Assembly: GCF_900142575.1 (NCBI RefSeq)
Contig: NZ_FRBI01000004.1
Span: forward strand, 1-33,678
Reading direction: 5' to 3'
DNA length: 33,678 nt
Source of the DNA: Actinacidiphila paucisporea
Lineage (GTDB): Bacteria > Actinomycetota > Actinomycetes > Streptomycetales > Streptomycetaceae
The stretch's first letter is position 1. Each line of letters opens with the position of its first letter. Positions 8,445 to 16,342 of the stretch are shown one piece after another. The translations under genes and the position numbers were made by a program. Under the pieces are notes generated by a model. The model saw nothing but the letters and a program-made list of their open reading frames with translations. It searched no databases and had not been told where the DNA came from.

Positions 8445-8528
8445 GCGAAGGCCCTTGTCCTGGGCATGTTCTGTGGGTGTGATCACGTCATCCGTCTCGT
8501 GCGGTTGTCCTCCATACAAGGAGAGTCC

Positions 8529-9911
8529 ATGCGCAGAGTCAGTCCGCGGTCCACCGCCGCGGTCGCAGCGGCCGGGGCCACCGCCCTCACTGCCGCCGCC
8601 TTGATAGCTGCTCCGATCGGCGGTACGGCGGCGGCCGCGCCGGCCGGTCACGTGCCGGCCGTCAAGCCGGTGCCCGCGGTCGCCGGCCACCGGCTGATCC
8701 ACGGGGTGAGCAGCCCGCTGAGCATCGCCCAGTGCCAGGCGGCCTGGGGCATCAACTGCTACAGCCCGCTGCAGTACCGGCAGGCGTACAACCTGAACCC
8801 GCTCTACCGCGCGGGTGTCACGGGCAAGGGCCGCACCATCGTCATCGTGGACTCGTTCGGCTCGCCGACGATCCAGCACGACCTGGACGTCTACAGCGCC
8901 CAGTGGGGCATCAAGAGTTCCCGGGTGCAGGTCGTCAAGTGGGGCGACGTGCCGCCGTTCGACCCGACGAACCCGGACCACACCGGATGGGCCGGCGAGA
9001 GCACCCTCGACGTCGAGATGGCGCACGCGGTCGCGCCCGACGCGCACATCGTGCTGGTGGAGACCGGGATCGCCGAGACCGAGGGCGTCACCGGGCTGCC
9101 GGAGATGATGGACGCCGAGAAGTACCTGGTCGACCACGGGGTGGGTGACGTGATCACCCAGAGCTTCGGGGCGACGGAGAACACCTTCCCGGGCTTCGAG
9201 AAGGGCGACTTCTCCAGCATCCAGAAGCTGCGGTACGCCTTCCAGGACGCGGCCAGGCACGGCGTGACCGTGCTCGCCTCCTCCGGCGACGGCGGCCCGA
9301 CCGACGCGATGGCCGACGGCGCCACGGACTACCCGTACCCGGTGAACTCCTGGCCCTCGGCGGACCCGCTGGTCATCTCGATAGGGGGTACCCAGCTGCA
9401 CCTGGACGACGCGGGCAACCGCGTCGCGCCGGACAGCGTCTACAACGACTACGGAGCCGGCGGCGGCGGCCAGTCGCACGTCTTCAGCCGGCCCTCGTAC
9501 CAGAACGGCGTCAAGAACGTCGTCGGCGCCCGGCGCGGCACCCCGGACATCTCGATGGCGGCGGCGGTCGACGGCGGCGCCTGGGTGTACTCCAGCTACG
9601 ACCCGACGGCGACCGGCTGGGACGTCTACGGCGGCACCAGCGAGGCCAGCCCGCTGTTCTCCGGCGTCATCGCGCTGGCCGACCAGCTCGGCCGGCACCG
9701 GGTGGGGGACATCCACCAGGCGCTGTACGCGCTCGCGAAGGGCAGCGCCAAATTCAGCGGCGTCGTGGACGTCAAGGACGGCACGAACAACTCCTACGAC
9801 GGCGTCACCGGCTACACCGCGGTGAAGGGCTACGACATGGCGACCGGCGTCGGCACGCTGGACGCCTCGCGGTTCGTTCCCGCGCTCGCGCTGACCGGCT
9901 GGGGCCGCTGA
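8529..9911 (+). CDS. Secreted S53 (sedolisin-type) serine-carboxyl peptidase
   Basis: A 460-residue secreted endopeptidase. Residues 1-38 are a signal peptide. The S53 catalytic set is visible: Glu157 and Asp161 (GESTLDVE), oxyanion Asp254 (SSGDGG) and nucleophile Ser371 in GGTSEASP. The C-terminal segment GYDMATGVGTLD (434-445) corresponds to the calcium-site and end region of sedolisins. Only about 40-60 residues separate the signal peptide from the catalytic domain, so the large pro-kumamolisin activation domain of many family members is absent. Two cysteines (Cys69, Cys77) may form a disulfide. The ATG follows AAGGAGAG at 3 nt. The gene is monocistronic, ending at the hairpin at 9934. Such enzymes often work at acidic pH, which is family knowledge and not shown here. 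Confidence 0.9.
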   Translation: MRRVSPRSTAAVAAAGATALTAAALIAAPIGGTAAAAPAGHVPAVKPVPAVAGHRLIHGVSSPLSIAQCQAAWGINCYSPLQYRQAYNLNPLYRAGVTGKGRTIVIVDSFGSPTIQHDLDVYSAQWGIKSSRVQVVKWGDVPPFDPTNPDHTGWAGESTLDVEMAHAVAPDAHIVLVETGIAETEGVTGLPEMMDAEKYLVDHGVGDVITQSFGATENTFPGFEKGDFSSIQKLRYAFQDAARHGVTVLASSGDGGPTDAMADGATDYPYPVNSWPSADPLVISIGGTQLHLDDAGNRVAPDSVYNDYGAGGGGQSHVFSRPSYQNGVKNVVGARRGTPDISMAAAVDGGAWVYSSYDPTATGWDVYGGTSEASPLFSGVIALADQLGRHRVGDIHQALYALAKGSAKFSGVVDVKDGTNNSYDGVTGYTAVKGYDMATGVGTLDASRFVPALALTGWGR

Positions 9912-9933
9912 CCGGCACGGAGCCATCGGCACT

Positions 9934-9969
9934 GGTCACCGCCGCACCGTCCCCGGTGCGGCGGTGGCC
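9934..9969 (+). terminator. Hairpin terminator after the S53 protease gene
   Basis: A 16-bp stem (9934-9949 with 9954-9969, one T-G wobble) closes a 4-nt TCCC loop, 22 bp after the stop codon. There is no T-tract. Confidence 0.75.
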
Positions 9970-10041
9970 GCTGTGCCGCCGGATGCCGGAAAGGCCGGAT
10001 TCCGTCCCCGGGTGGTCCAACTCCATTATCTGTTAGGACTC

Positions 10042-10072
10042 TTGACAGTTGGGTGGTCCAGACCAGCAATAT
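10042..10072 (+). promoter_or_regulatory. Candidate promoter of the chitinase gene
   Basis: A consensus -35 box TTGACA (10042-10047) is followed after 19 bp by a weak -10-like CAATAT (10067-10072). A 17-bp spacing would instead give AGCAAT. The two DasR-like sites lie over the spacer and just after the -10, as expected for repression. Confidence 0.5.
10054..10065. promoter_or_regulatory. DasR-type operator 1 (TGGTCCAGACCA)
   Basis: A near-perfect palindrome matching the DasR-responsive element core (TGGTCTAGACCA) and the direct-repeat element long known in streptomycete chitinase promoters. DasR is the GntR-family regulator released by amino-sugar phosphates, so this predicts induction by chitin breakdown products. 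It lies between the -35 and -10 boxes. Confidence 0.85.
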
Positions 10073-10084
10073 TGGTCCAGACCA
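10073..10084. promoter_or_regulatory. DasR-type operator 2 (TGGTCCAGACCA)
   Basis: An identical second copy, 19 bp (start to start) after the first, ending 46 bp before the chitinase start codon. The tandem placement resembles other streptomycete chitinase promoters. Confidence 0.85.
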
Positions 10085-10102
10085 GCAGACCGCCGTCTGC
10101 TG
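10083..10102 (+). promoter_or_regulatory. Leader hairpin before the chitinase gene
   Basis: CAGCAGAC (10083-10090) and GTCTGCTG (10095-10102) form a perfect 8-bp stem with a CGCC loop, overlapping the end of the second DasR-type site and 28 bp before the start codon. It may stabilise the mRNA leader or be another protein site. Confidence 0.35.
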
Positions 10103-10130
10103 ATCCCCCCACCTGGAAGGAGCGCGGTCC

Positions 10131-11684
10131 ATGACCGGACCCGTTCGCAGACCCCGTTTGCGCGCACTGCTCACCGGAGTCGTCACCGCCGCCGCCTCGG
10201 CAGGGCTCGCCCTGACCGGCGCCGGCGCCGCCCACGCGGCCACCGCACTGCCCAGCCACATAGCCGCGCCGTACTTCGAGGCCTACAACGGCGACAGCCT
10301 CTCCGGCCTCGCCTCGGCCTCGGGCAACAAGTACCTGACGATGGCCTTCATCCAGACGCAGGCGGCCGGCTCCTGCACCCCGTACTGGAACGGCGACACC
10401 TCGCTGCCGATCGCGCAGGCGAACTTCGGCGCCGACATCGACACCATCCAGGCCGGCGGCGGCGACGTCATCCCGTCCTTCGGCGGCTACGCGGCCGACA
10501 ACGGCGGCACCGAGATCGCGGACAGCTGCACCAACGTCAGCTCGATCGCCGCCGCGTATGAGAAGGTCATCACCACCTACGACATCAGCCGCATCGACCT
10601 GGACATCGAGGACAACTCGCTGACCAACTCGGCCGGCATCGACCGCCGCAACAAGGCCGTCAAGGCGGTCCAGGACTGGGCGGCGGCCAACGGCCGCCCG
10701 CTGCAGTTCTCCTACACCCTGCCGACCACCACCCACGGCCTGGCCGGCGGCTCGGTCGGCTCCGGCAGCGGCCTGGCCGTCCTGCAGAACGCGGTGAGCA
10801 ACGGCGTCAGGCTCGACGTCGTCAACATCATGACGTTCGACTACTACGACAACGCCACGCACAACATGGCCACCGACACGCAGACCGCCGCCCAGGGCCT
10901 GCACGACCAGCTCGCCGCTCTCTACCCCTCGAAGACCGACGCGCAGCTGTGGAACACGGTCGGCGTCACCGAGATGCCCGGCATCGACGACTTCGGCGCC
11001 GCGGAGACCTTCACCACCGCCAACGCCACCTCGGTCTACAACTGGGCCGTGAGCAAGGGCATCAACACCCTGTCCTTCTGGGCGCTGCAGCGCGACAACG
11101 GCGGCTGCCCCGGCCAGGGCGGCTCCGACACCTGCTCGGGCACCACCCAGAGCACCTGGCAGTTCAGCCACACCTTCGAGCCGTTCAACGGCGGCAGCAC
11201 CCCGCCGCCGCCGGCCAACGACTTCTCGGTGTCGCTGTCCCCGGCGTCCGCGACGGTCACCGCGGGCGGCTCGGCCACCTCCAGCGTGCACACCGCGGTC
11301 ACCAGCGGCTCCGCCCAGTCCGTGGCGCTCTCGGTCAGCGGCGCCCCGGCCGGGGTCACCGCCTCGCTCAGCCCCGGCTCGGTCACCGCGGGCGGCAACG
11401 CCACCCTGTCGGTGTCCACGACCGCCTCCGCGGTCTCCGGCAGCTACGCCCTGACGGTCACCGGCACGGCGGCCGGCACCAGCCACTCGGCGACCTACAC
11501 GCTGAAGATCACCGGCGGCACCACCGGCTGCACCGCGACACCGTGGAGCAGCACGGCGGTCTACGTCGGCGGCAACACCGTCTCGTACGGCGGCCACACC
11601 TGGAAGGCCAAGTGGTGGACGACGGGCGAGACCCCCGGCACCACCGGTGAGTGGGGCGTCTGGCAGGACCTCGGCGCCTGCTAG
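10131..11684 (+). CDS. Secreted GH18 chitinase with C-terminal chitin-binding domain
   Basis: A 517-residue extracellular chitinase. Residues 1-37 are a signal peptide (cleavage near AHA-A). Residues about 42-350 are a GH18 TIM barrel carrying RIDLDIE, with Asp156, Asp158 and catalytic acid Glu160 of the DxDxE signature, and a downstream MTFDYYD strand (234-240). A Pro linker leads to a fibronectin/Ig-like beta module (about 363-462) and a CBM5/12 (ChtBD3) module (about 467-514) with exposed tryptophans, including the adjacent pair Trp495-Trp496. AAGGAG lies 8 nt before the ATG. Promoter context gives two DasR-type sites, so expression should follow N-acetylglucosamine availability. It would cut chitin from fungal walls or arthropod cuticle. 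The gene stands alone between hairpins at 9934 and 11701. Confidence 0.95.
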   Translation: MTGPVRRPRLRALLTGVVTAAASAGLALTGAGAAHAATALPSHIAAPYFEAYNGDSLSGLASASGNKYLTMAFIQTQAAGSCTPYWNGDTSLPIAQANFGADIDTIQAGGGDVIPSFGGYAADNGGTEIADSCTNVSSIAAAYEKVITTYDISRIDLDIEDNSLTNSAGIDRRNKAVKAVQDWAAANGRPLQFSYTLPTTTHGLAGGSVGSGSGLAVLQNAVSNGVRLDVVNIMTFDYYDNATHNMATDTQTAAQGLHDQLAALYPSKTDAQLWNTVGVTEMPGIDDFGAAETFTTANATSVYNWAVSKGINTLSFWALQRDNGGCPGQGGSDTCSGTTQSTWQFSHTFEPFNGGSTPPPPANDFSVSLSPASATVTAGGSATSSVHTAVTSGSAQSVALSVSGAPAGVTASLSPGSVTAGGNATLSVSTTASAVSGSYALTVTGTAAGTSHSATYTLKITGGTTGCTATPWSSTAVYVGGNTVSYGGHTWKAKWWTTGETPGTTGEWGVWQDLGAC

Positions 11685-11700
11685 AGCAGGGACAGCGGTC

Positions 11701-11739
11701 CGGCGGCCGGGCCGCCCCGGGTTCGGGGTCCGGCCGCCG
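11701..11739 (+). terminator. Hairpin after the chitinase gene
   Basis: CGGCGGCCGG (11701-11710) and CCGGCCGCCG (11730-11739) form a perfect 10-bp stem, with an inner CCCC/GGGG pairing in the loop. It starts 16 bp after the chitinase stop. Confidence 0.6.
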
Positions 11740-11771
11740 ATCCTCTAAAGTCGCACCGACGTCTACGCGAA

Positions 11772-11792
11772 TGTAGTCGGATTGTAGTCGGA
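11772..11792. promoter_or_regulatory. Tandem TGTAGTCGGA direct repeat upstream of uppP
   Basis: TGTAGTCGGA occurs at 11772-11781 and 11783-11792, an 11-bp period of one helical turn, about 44 bp before the uppP start. The spacing suits a regulator binding one DNA face twice, for example a response regulator. No family can be assigned. Confidence 0.35.
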
Positions 11793-11835
11793 GCGGGCCG
11801 GGCCAGTACCGGCGGACCAGGGGACAGGACCACCC

Positions 11836-12672
11836 ATGAGTGCCATCGGCGTCGGCCAGGCCGTCATCCTCGGAGTCGTGGAAGGGGTCACCGAATTCCT
11901 GCCGGTCTCCTCCACCGGGCACCTGAAGCTGGCCGAGGGCCTGATGAACATCAAGGTGGACGACGACGCCGTCGTCGGCTTCACCGCGGTCATCCAGGTC
12001 GGCGCGATCGCCGCGGTCTTCGTCTACTTCTTCAAGGACATCATGCGGTTCGTCGGCGCGTGGCTGCGCGGGCTGGCGAACCGGGGGGAGCGCGACAACC
12101 ACGACTACAAGTTCACCTGGTGGGTGATCTACTCCACGATCCCGATCGTGATCGTCGGCCTGGCGGCCAAACCGCTGATCGACGGCCCGCTGGGGTCGCT
12201 GTGGGTGGTCGCCTTCTCGCTGATCGGCGGCAGCATAGTGATGTGGGCCGCTGAGCAGATGGCCAGGTTCAAGCGCGGCGAGCAGGACGTGACGCTGAAG
12301 GACGCGATGTACGTCGGCAGTTCGCAGATCCTGGCACTGCTCTTCCCCGGCTTCTCGCGCTCCGGCGCGACCATCTCGACCGGGCTGATCCGCGACCTGG
12401 ACCGGTTGGCGGCCACCCGGCTGTCGTTCTTCCTCGGCCTGCCCGCGCTCACCGGCGCCGGGCTGTACGAGCTGAAGGACGCCACCGGCGGCGGGGTGAG
12501 CGCCACCGCGCTCGGCGTCGGCACCCTGGTGTCCTTCGTGGTGGCCTACGGGTCCATCGCCTGGCTGCTGCGCTTCGTCGCGCGGCACTCCTTCAACTCC
12601 TTCGTGATCTACCGGATCGTGGTCGGCTTCCTCATCATCGGACTGCTCGTGACCAACGTCGTGGACGCCTGA
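11836..12672 (+). CDS. uppP: Undecaprenyl-diphosphatase UppP (BacA family)
   Basis: A 278-residue polytopic membrane protein that dephosphorylates undecaprenyl diphosphate to recycle the lipid carrier for peptidoglycan and other wall polymers; extra copies give bacitracin tolerance. Both family signatures are present: EGVTEFLPVSSTGH (16-29, with Glu16, Glu20, Ser26 and His29) and PGFSRSGATIS (171-181, with Arg175). Hydrophobic helices cover most of the length, and full family length is reached. The ATG at 11836 follows a GGACAGGA ribosome site. It sits as a single gene between the chitinase and GH55 genes, with a terminator directly after it. Streptomycetes often have several uppP copies; whether this is the main one cannot be told. 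Confidence 0.95.
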   Translation: MSAIGVGQAVILGVVEGVTEFLPVSSTGHLKLAEGLMNIKVDDDAVVGFTAVIQVGAIAAVFVYFFKDIMRFVGAWLRGLANRGERDNHDYKFTWWVIYSTIPIVIVGLAAKPLIDGPLGSLWVVAFSLIGGSIVMWAAEQMARFKRGEQDVTLKDAMYVGSSQILALLFPGFSRSGATISTGLIRDLDRLAATRLSFFLGLPALTGAGLYELKDATGGGVSATALGVGTLVSFVVAYGSIAWLLRFVARHSFNSFVIYRIVVGFLIIGLLVTNVVDA

Positions 12673-12696
12673 CCAGCGCCTCAACGCAGCACGCTG

Positions 12697-12722
12697 GGCC
12701 GGGTCGTGAGACCCGGCCTTTG
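12697..12722 (+). terminator. Intrinsic terminator after uppP
   Basis: GGCCGGGTC (12697-12705) pairs perfectly with GACCCGGCC (12710-12718) around a GTGA loop, followed by a short T-run (TTTG). It begins 24 bp after the stop codon. Confidence 0.85.
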
Positions 12723-12761
12723 CTGTCACCGCATAATTCACGACTTATTTTTTGATGTGTA

Positions 12762-12790
12762 TTGACTCCCCGACAGGCGGCCCCTAGCGT
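12762..12790 (+). promoter_or_regulatory. Sigma-70-type promoter of the GH55 gene
   Basis: TTGACT (12762-12767) and TAGCGT (12785-12790) are separated by exactly 17 bp and lie 43 bp before the GTG start. An AT-rich stretch directly upstream (12733-12760) could act as an UP-type element. No recognisable operator overlaps it. Confidence 0.55.
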
Positions 12791-12832
12791 CCACACCGCA
12801 TCGCGACCCCACAACGCGACGAGGAGACACGT

Positions 12833-15073
12833 GTGACCCAGGTACCCGCCGGGCCCGGCACGCCGGCCCGCACACCCCGCCACCGCAGACGAACAGCCGC
12901 CCTCGCGGCGGCGTTCCTGATACCGGTCGGCGCCGGCATCGCACTGGTCTCCGCCCCGGACGCCGGGGCCGCGACCATCCCGACCGTCCCGGCCACCGTG
13001 ACCGGCGTCGGCAGCGGCAAGTGCGTGGACGCCCGATCCGCCGCCACCGCCAACGGCACCGCCGTCCAGCAGTACACCTGCAACGGCAGCACCGCGCAGC
13101 AGTGGCAGTTCACCGCCACCGACAGCGGCTACTACCGGATCGGCGCCGCCTCGGCCCCCAGCCAGGTCTGGGACGTCACGGGCGTGTCCACCGCGGACAG
13201 CGCCCTCACCCAGCTGTGGCTGTACGGCGGCGGCGCCAACCAGCAGTGGCTGCCGGTCGCCGAGTCCAGCGGCGCCTTCCACTTCGTCAACCGCAACAGC
13301 GGCAAGTGCCTCGACGTACCGGGCGCCTCCACCGCCGACAGCGTCCAGCTCCAGCAGTACACCTGCAACGGCAGCGCGGCGCAGTCCTTCAACGTCAGCG
13401 GCTCCGGTGGCGGGACCACCACCCCGCCCTCCGGCGGCGACCCCGACCTCGGGCCCAACGTGGTCACCTTCGACCCGTCGATGTCGGCGTCCTCGATCCA
13501 GTCCCGGTTGAACACCATCTTCAACCAGCAGCAGACCAACCAGTTCGGCAGCCAGCGCTACGCCGTGCTGTTCAAGCCCGGCACCTACAGCGCCGACGTC
13601 AACGTCGGCTTCTACACCCAGGTCTCGGGCCTGGGCCTGAGCCCCGACGACGTCACCATCAACGGCGCCGTGCACGCCGAGGCCGACTGGTTCCAGGGCA
13701 ACGCCACCCAGAACTTCTGGCGGGACGCCGAGAACATGTCGGTCAACCCCACCGGCGGCAGCGACCGCTGGGCGGTCTCGCAGGCCGCGCCCTACCGGCG
13801 GATGCACGTACGCGGCAACCTGGCGCTGGACGACGGCGGCTGGTCCAGCGGCGGCTTCATCGCCGACACCAAGGTCGACGGCCAGATCCGCTCCGGCTCC
13901 CAGCAGCAGTTCCTCACCCGGGACTCGACCATGGGCAGCTGGTCGGGCTCCAACTGGAACATGGTCTTCGTCGGCGACCAGGGCGCCCCCGCCCAGTCCT
14001 TCCCGACGTACACCACGGTCGCCTCCTCGCCCACCATCCGCGAGAAGCCGTTCCTGTACATCGACAGCGCGGGCAAATACCAGGTCTTCGTGCCCGCCCT
14101 GCAGTCCAACGCCGCCGGCACCACCTGGAGCGGCAAGACCCCGCAGGGCCAGTCGCTGCCGATCGACCAGTTCTACATCGTCAAGCCCGGCGCGACCGCG
14201 TCCGACATCAACGCGGCCCTCGCGGCGGGCAAGAACCTGCTGGTCACCCCCGGCGTCTACCACCTCAACCAGACGCTGAACATCACCCGGCCCGACACCG
14301 TGGTGCTGGGCATGGGCCTGGCCACCCTGGTGCCCGACAACGGGATCACCGCGATCAGCACGTCCGACGTGGACGGCATCAAGCTGGCCGGCCTGCTGAT
14401 CGACGCGGGCACCGCCAACTCCCAGCAGCTGATGCAGATCGGCCCGGCCGGCTCGTCCGCGAACCACGCGGCCGACCCGACCAGCCTGTCCGACGTCTTC
14501 TTCCGGATCGGCGGCGCCACCGTCGGCAAGGCCACCCAGTCCCTGGTGATCAACAGCGGCAACGCGATCATCGACCACACCTGGATCTGGCGGGCCGACC
14601 ACGGCAACGGCGGCACGGTCGGCTGGGGCACCAACACCGCGGACACCGGACTGGTCGTCAACGGTGCCAACGTGACGGCGTACGGCCTGTTCGTGGAGCA
14701 CTTCCAGAAGACGCAGGTGCTGTGGAACGGGCAGGGCGGCAGGACGTACTTCTTCCAGAACGAGATGCCCTACGACCCGCCGGACCAGGGCTCCTGGATG
14801 AACGGTTCGTCGCAGGGCTACCCCGCCTACAAGGTCGCCGACTCGGTCACCAGCCACGAGGCCTGGGGCCTGGGCAGCTACTGCTACTTCAGCGCCAACC
14901 CGTCGGTGGTCTCCGCCAACGCCTTCCAGGTGCCGAACACCTCCGGCGTGCGGTTCCACGACATGGTGACCGTCTCGCTGGGCGGCACCGGCACCATCAG
15001 CCATGTCATCAACACCACCGGTGCCGCCGTCAACAGCGGCCACCAGGTGACGGACCTGACCAGCTACCCGTAA
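12833..15073 (+). CDS. Secreted GH55-type exo-beta-1,3-glucanase with N-terminal ricin-type (CBM13) lectin
   Basis: A 746-residue extracellular protein. Residues 1-47 are a signal peptide with basic n-region. Residues about 54-188 are a ricin-B/CBM13 domain with QQW-type repeats (89-91, 137-139) and paired CVDA/CLDV turns. After a Gly/Thr/Pro linker (190-203), residues 204-746 form the double right-handed beta-helix of GH55. The text closely matches my memory of streptomycete laminarinase 55A in segments such as FKPGTY, AVSQAAP-RRMHV, FLY-D and VTSHEAWGLGSYCYF. Glu644 in YFFQNE corresponds to the proposed catalytic acid there. Such enzymes release glucose from beta-1,3-glucan ends. GAGGAG precedes the GTG start. 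Automatic pipelines often label relatives adenylyl cyclase or F5/8 proteins, which I think is wrong. Confidence 0.85.
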   Translation: MTQVPAGPGTPARTPRHRRRTAALAAAFLIPVGAGIALVSAPDAGAATIPTVPATVTGVGSGKCVDARSAATANGTAVQQYTCNGSTAQQWQFTATDSGYYRIGAASAPSQVWDVTGVSTADSALTQLWLYGGGANQQWLPVAESSGAFHFVNRNSGKCLDVPGASTADSVQLQQYTCNGSAAQSFNVSGSGGGTTTPPSGGDPDLGPNVVTFDPSMSASSIQSRLNTIFNQQQTNQFGSQRYAVLFKPGTYSADVNVGFYTQVSGLGLSPDDVTINGAVHAEADWFQGNATQNFWRDAENMSVNPTGGSDRWAVSQAAPYRRMHVRGNLALDDGGWSSGGFIADTKVDGQIRSGSQQQFLTRDSTMGSWSGSNWNMVFVGDQGAPAQSFPTYTTVASSPTIREKPFLYIDSAGKYQVFVPALQSNAAGTTWSGKTPQGQSLPIDQFYIVKPGATASDINAALAAGKNLLVTPGVYHLNQTLNITRPDTVVLGMGLATLVPDNGITAISTSDVDGIKLAGLLIDAGTANSQQLMQIGPAGSSANHAADPTSLSDVFFRIGGATVGKATQSLVINSGNAIIDHTWIWRADHGNGGTVGWGTNTADTGLVVNGANVTAYGLFVEHFQKTQVLWNGQGGRTYFFQNEMPYDPPDQGSWMNGSSQGYPAYKVADSVTSHEAWGLGSYCYFSANPSVVSANAFQVPNTSGVRFHDMVTVSLGGTGTISHVINTTGAAVNSGHQVTDLTSYP

Positions 15074-15092
15074 GCACAGCTGCACGACGCAG

Positions 15093-15128
15093 GGGCCGGC
15101 CCGGGAGCACATCCTCCCGGGCCGGCCC
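15093..15128 (+). terminator. Hairpin terminator after the GH55 gene
   Basis: A perfect 15-bp stem (15093-15107 with 15114-15128) and a 6-nt CACATC loop, 19 bp after the stop codon. Confidence 0.85.
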
Positions 15129-15156
15129 TCGCCGTGCTGCCCGCGGGCAGAAAAGA

Positions 15157-15194
15157 CCCGGCCGACCCATCCCCCCACGGGTGGGCCGGCCGGG
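15157..15194. terminator. Second hairpin between convergent genes
   Basis: Arms 15157-15169 and 15182-15194 match at 12 of 13 positions. An AAAAGA run lies on its left side, which reads as a T-run on the minus strand, so it probably terminates the convergent minus-strand operon that ends at 15239. Confidence 0.65.
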
Positions 15195-15238
15195 CGTATC
15201 GGGCCGCGTGAGCGGTCCTCGGTGGCGGCGGCGCCGCG

Positions 15239-16342
15239 TCAGGTCAGCGTCGCCGCCACCGGGTCCCAGGCCTCCGGCAGGACGGGCACCACGGGGGCGC
15301 CGGTTTCCAGCGGGAGGACGGTGTGCTGCGCGGCGGACTCGGTGATCGTGGCCATCAGCTCCAGCACGTGCTGCGCCAGTTCGCCCGAGGCGCGGTGCGC
15401 GGTCCCGCCGCGGATCGCGCGGGCCATGTCCAGGACGCCCATGCCGCGGCCCGCGGTGGAGCCGGTCACCGGCAGGTCGCGCCAGGCCTCCTCGCCGAAC
15501 GCCTGGACCTGGAGCGGCCCCGCGAAGGTGTTCGGGTCGGGCAGCGACAGGGTGCCCTCGGTGCCGACGACCTCGATCATCCGGCGCGGCACCGACGAGT
15601 CGAAGCTGAAGGTCGCCGACGCGCTCGGGCCGCTCGCGAAGTCCAGCAGCGCCTGCACATGGGTGGGCACCTCCACCGCGAAGGACGTGCCCGCCTTCGG
15701 TCCCGAGCCGACCACCCGCTCGGCGCGCCCCTGCCTGGACGTCGCCGACACCCGGCTGACCGGGCCGAACAGCGCGACCAGCGCCGTCAGGTAGTAGGGG
15801 CCGATGTCGAACAGCGGCCCGGCGCCGTACTGGAAGAGGAACTCCGGGCTCGGGTGCCAGCTCTCCGGTCCCGGGCCCTGGGTCACCGCGGTCACCGCGA
15901 CCGGCTCGCCGATCACGCCGGCGGCCACCGCCCGCGCGGCGGACTGGAGCCCGGCGCCCAGGAAGGTGTCCGGCGCGCTGCCCACCCGCAGTCCCGCGGC
16001 CTGCGCCTCGGCCAGGATCTTCGCCCCGTCGGCCGGCGCGAGCGCCAGCGGCTTCTCGCCGTAGACGTGCTTGCCCGCCTGCAGCGCCGCGCTCGCGACC
16101 TCGGCGTGGGCCGCCGGGATGGTGAGGTTGACGACGATCTCGACCTCGGGGATCGCCAGCACCGAGGCGACGTCGCCGGCCGCCGGCACCCCGTAGGCGT
16201 CCGCCGCGGCCCTGGCCCGCTCGACGTCCAGGTCCGCCACCGCGAGCACCCGCACGTCGGGGAAGGTCGACAGCGCCGTCAGATACTGCTTGCTGATCAC
16301 CCCCGCGCCGACCAGGGCTATCCCGACAGGGCCGTCGCTCAT
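15239..16342 (-). CDS. Gfo/Idh/MocA-family oxidoreductase, last gene of the sugar-modification operon
   Basis: A 367-residue NAD(P)-dependent dehydrogenase-type protein. The Rossmann loop VGAGVIS (11-17) opens the N-terminal domain, and GEKPLA (95-100) holds the conserved EKP Lys. In the C-terminal alpha/beta domain the usual DxGxH signature reads DIGPY (179-183), so the catalytic His position appears to be Tyr183; Tyr-containing variants exist in the superfamily. Its ATG overlaps the stop codon of the preceding isomerase by 4 nt, showing translational coupling. Substrate is probably a sugar, cyclitol or their keto derivative. It is the fourth gene of a minus-strand operon and ends before the bidirectional hairpins. 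Confidence 0.85.
   Translation of the reverse strand: MSDGPVGIALVGAGVISKQYLTALSTFPDVRVLAVADLDVERARAAADAYGVPAAGDVASVLAIPEVEIVVNLTIPAAHAEVASAALQAGKHVYGEKPLALAPADGAKILAEAQAAGLRVGSAPDTFLGAGLQSAARAVAAGVIGEPVAVTAVTQGPGPESWHPSPEFLFQYGAGPLFDIGPYYLTALVALFGPVSRVSATSRQGRAERVVGSGPKAGTSFAVEVPTHVQALLDFASGPSASATFSFDSSVPRRMIEVVGTEGTLSLPDPNTFAGPLQVQAFGEEAWRDLPVTGSTAGRGMGVLDMARAIRGGTAHRASGELAQHVLELMATITESAAQHTVLPLETGAPVVPVLPEAWDPVAATLT

Noticed and set aside
7068..9932. 954-residue minus-strand open frame opposite the permease and protease genes
   Set aside because: Antisense shadow with repetitive Ala/Gly/Val/Arg content and no recognisable domain.
12833..15073. Annotation of this protein as an adenylyl cyclase or coagulation-factor-type protein
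   Set aside because: No cyclase motif is present; the beta-helix segments and QNE acid residue agree with GH55 laminarinases.
12635..15178. 847-residue minus-strand open frame opposite the GH55 gene
   Set aside because: Antisense shadow; the plus strand has promoter, signal peptide and GH55 and ricin modules.
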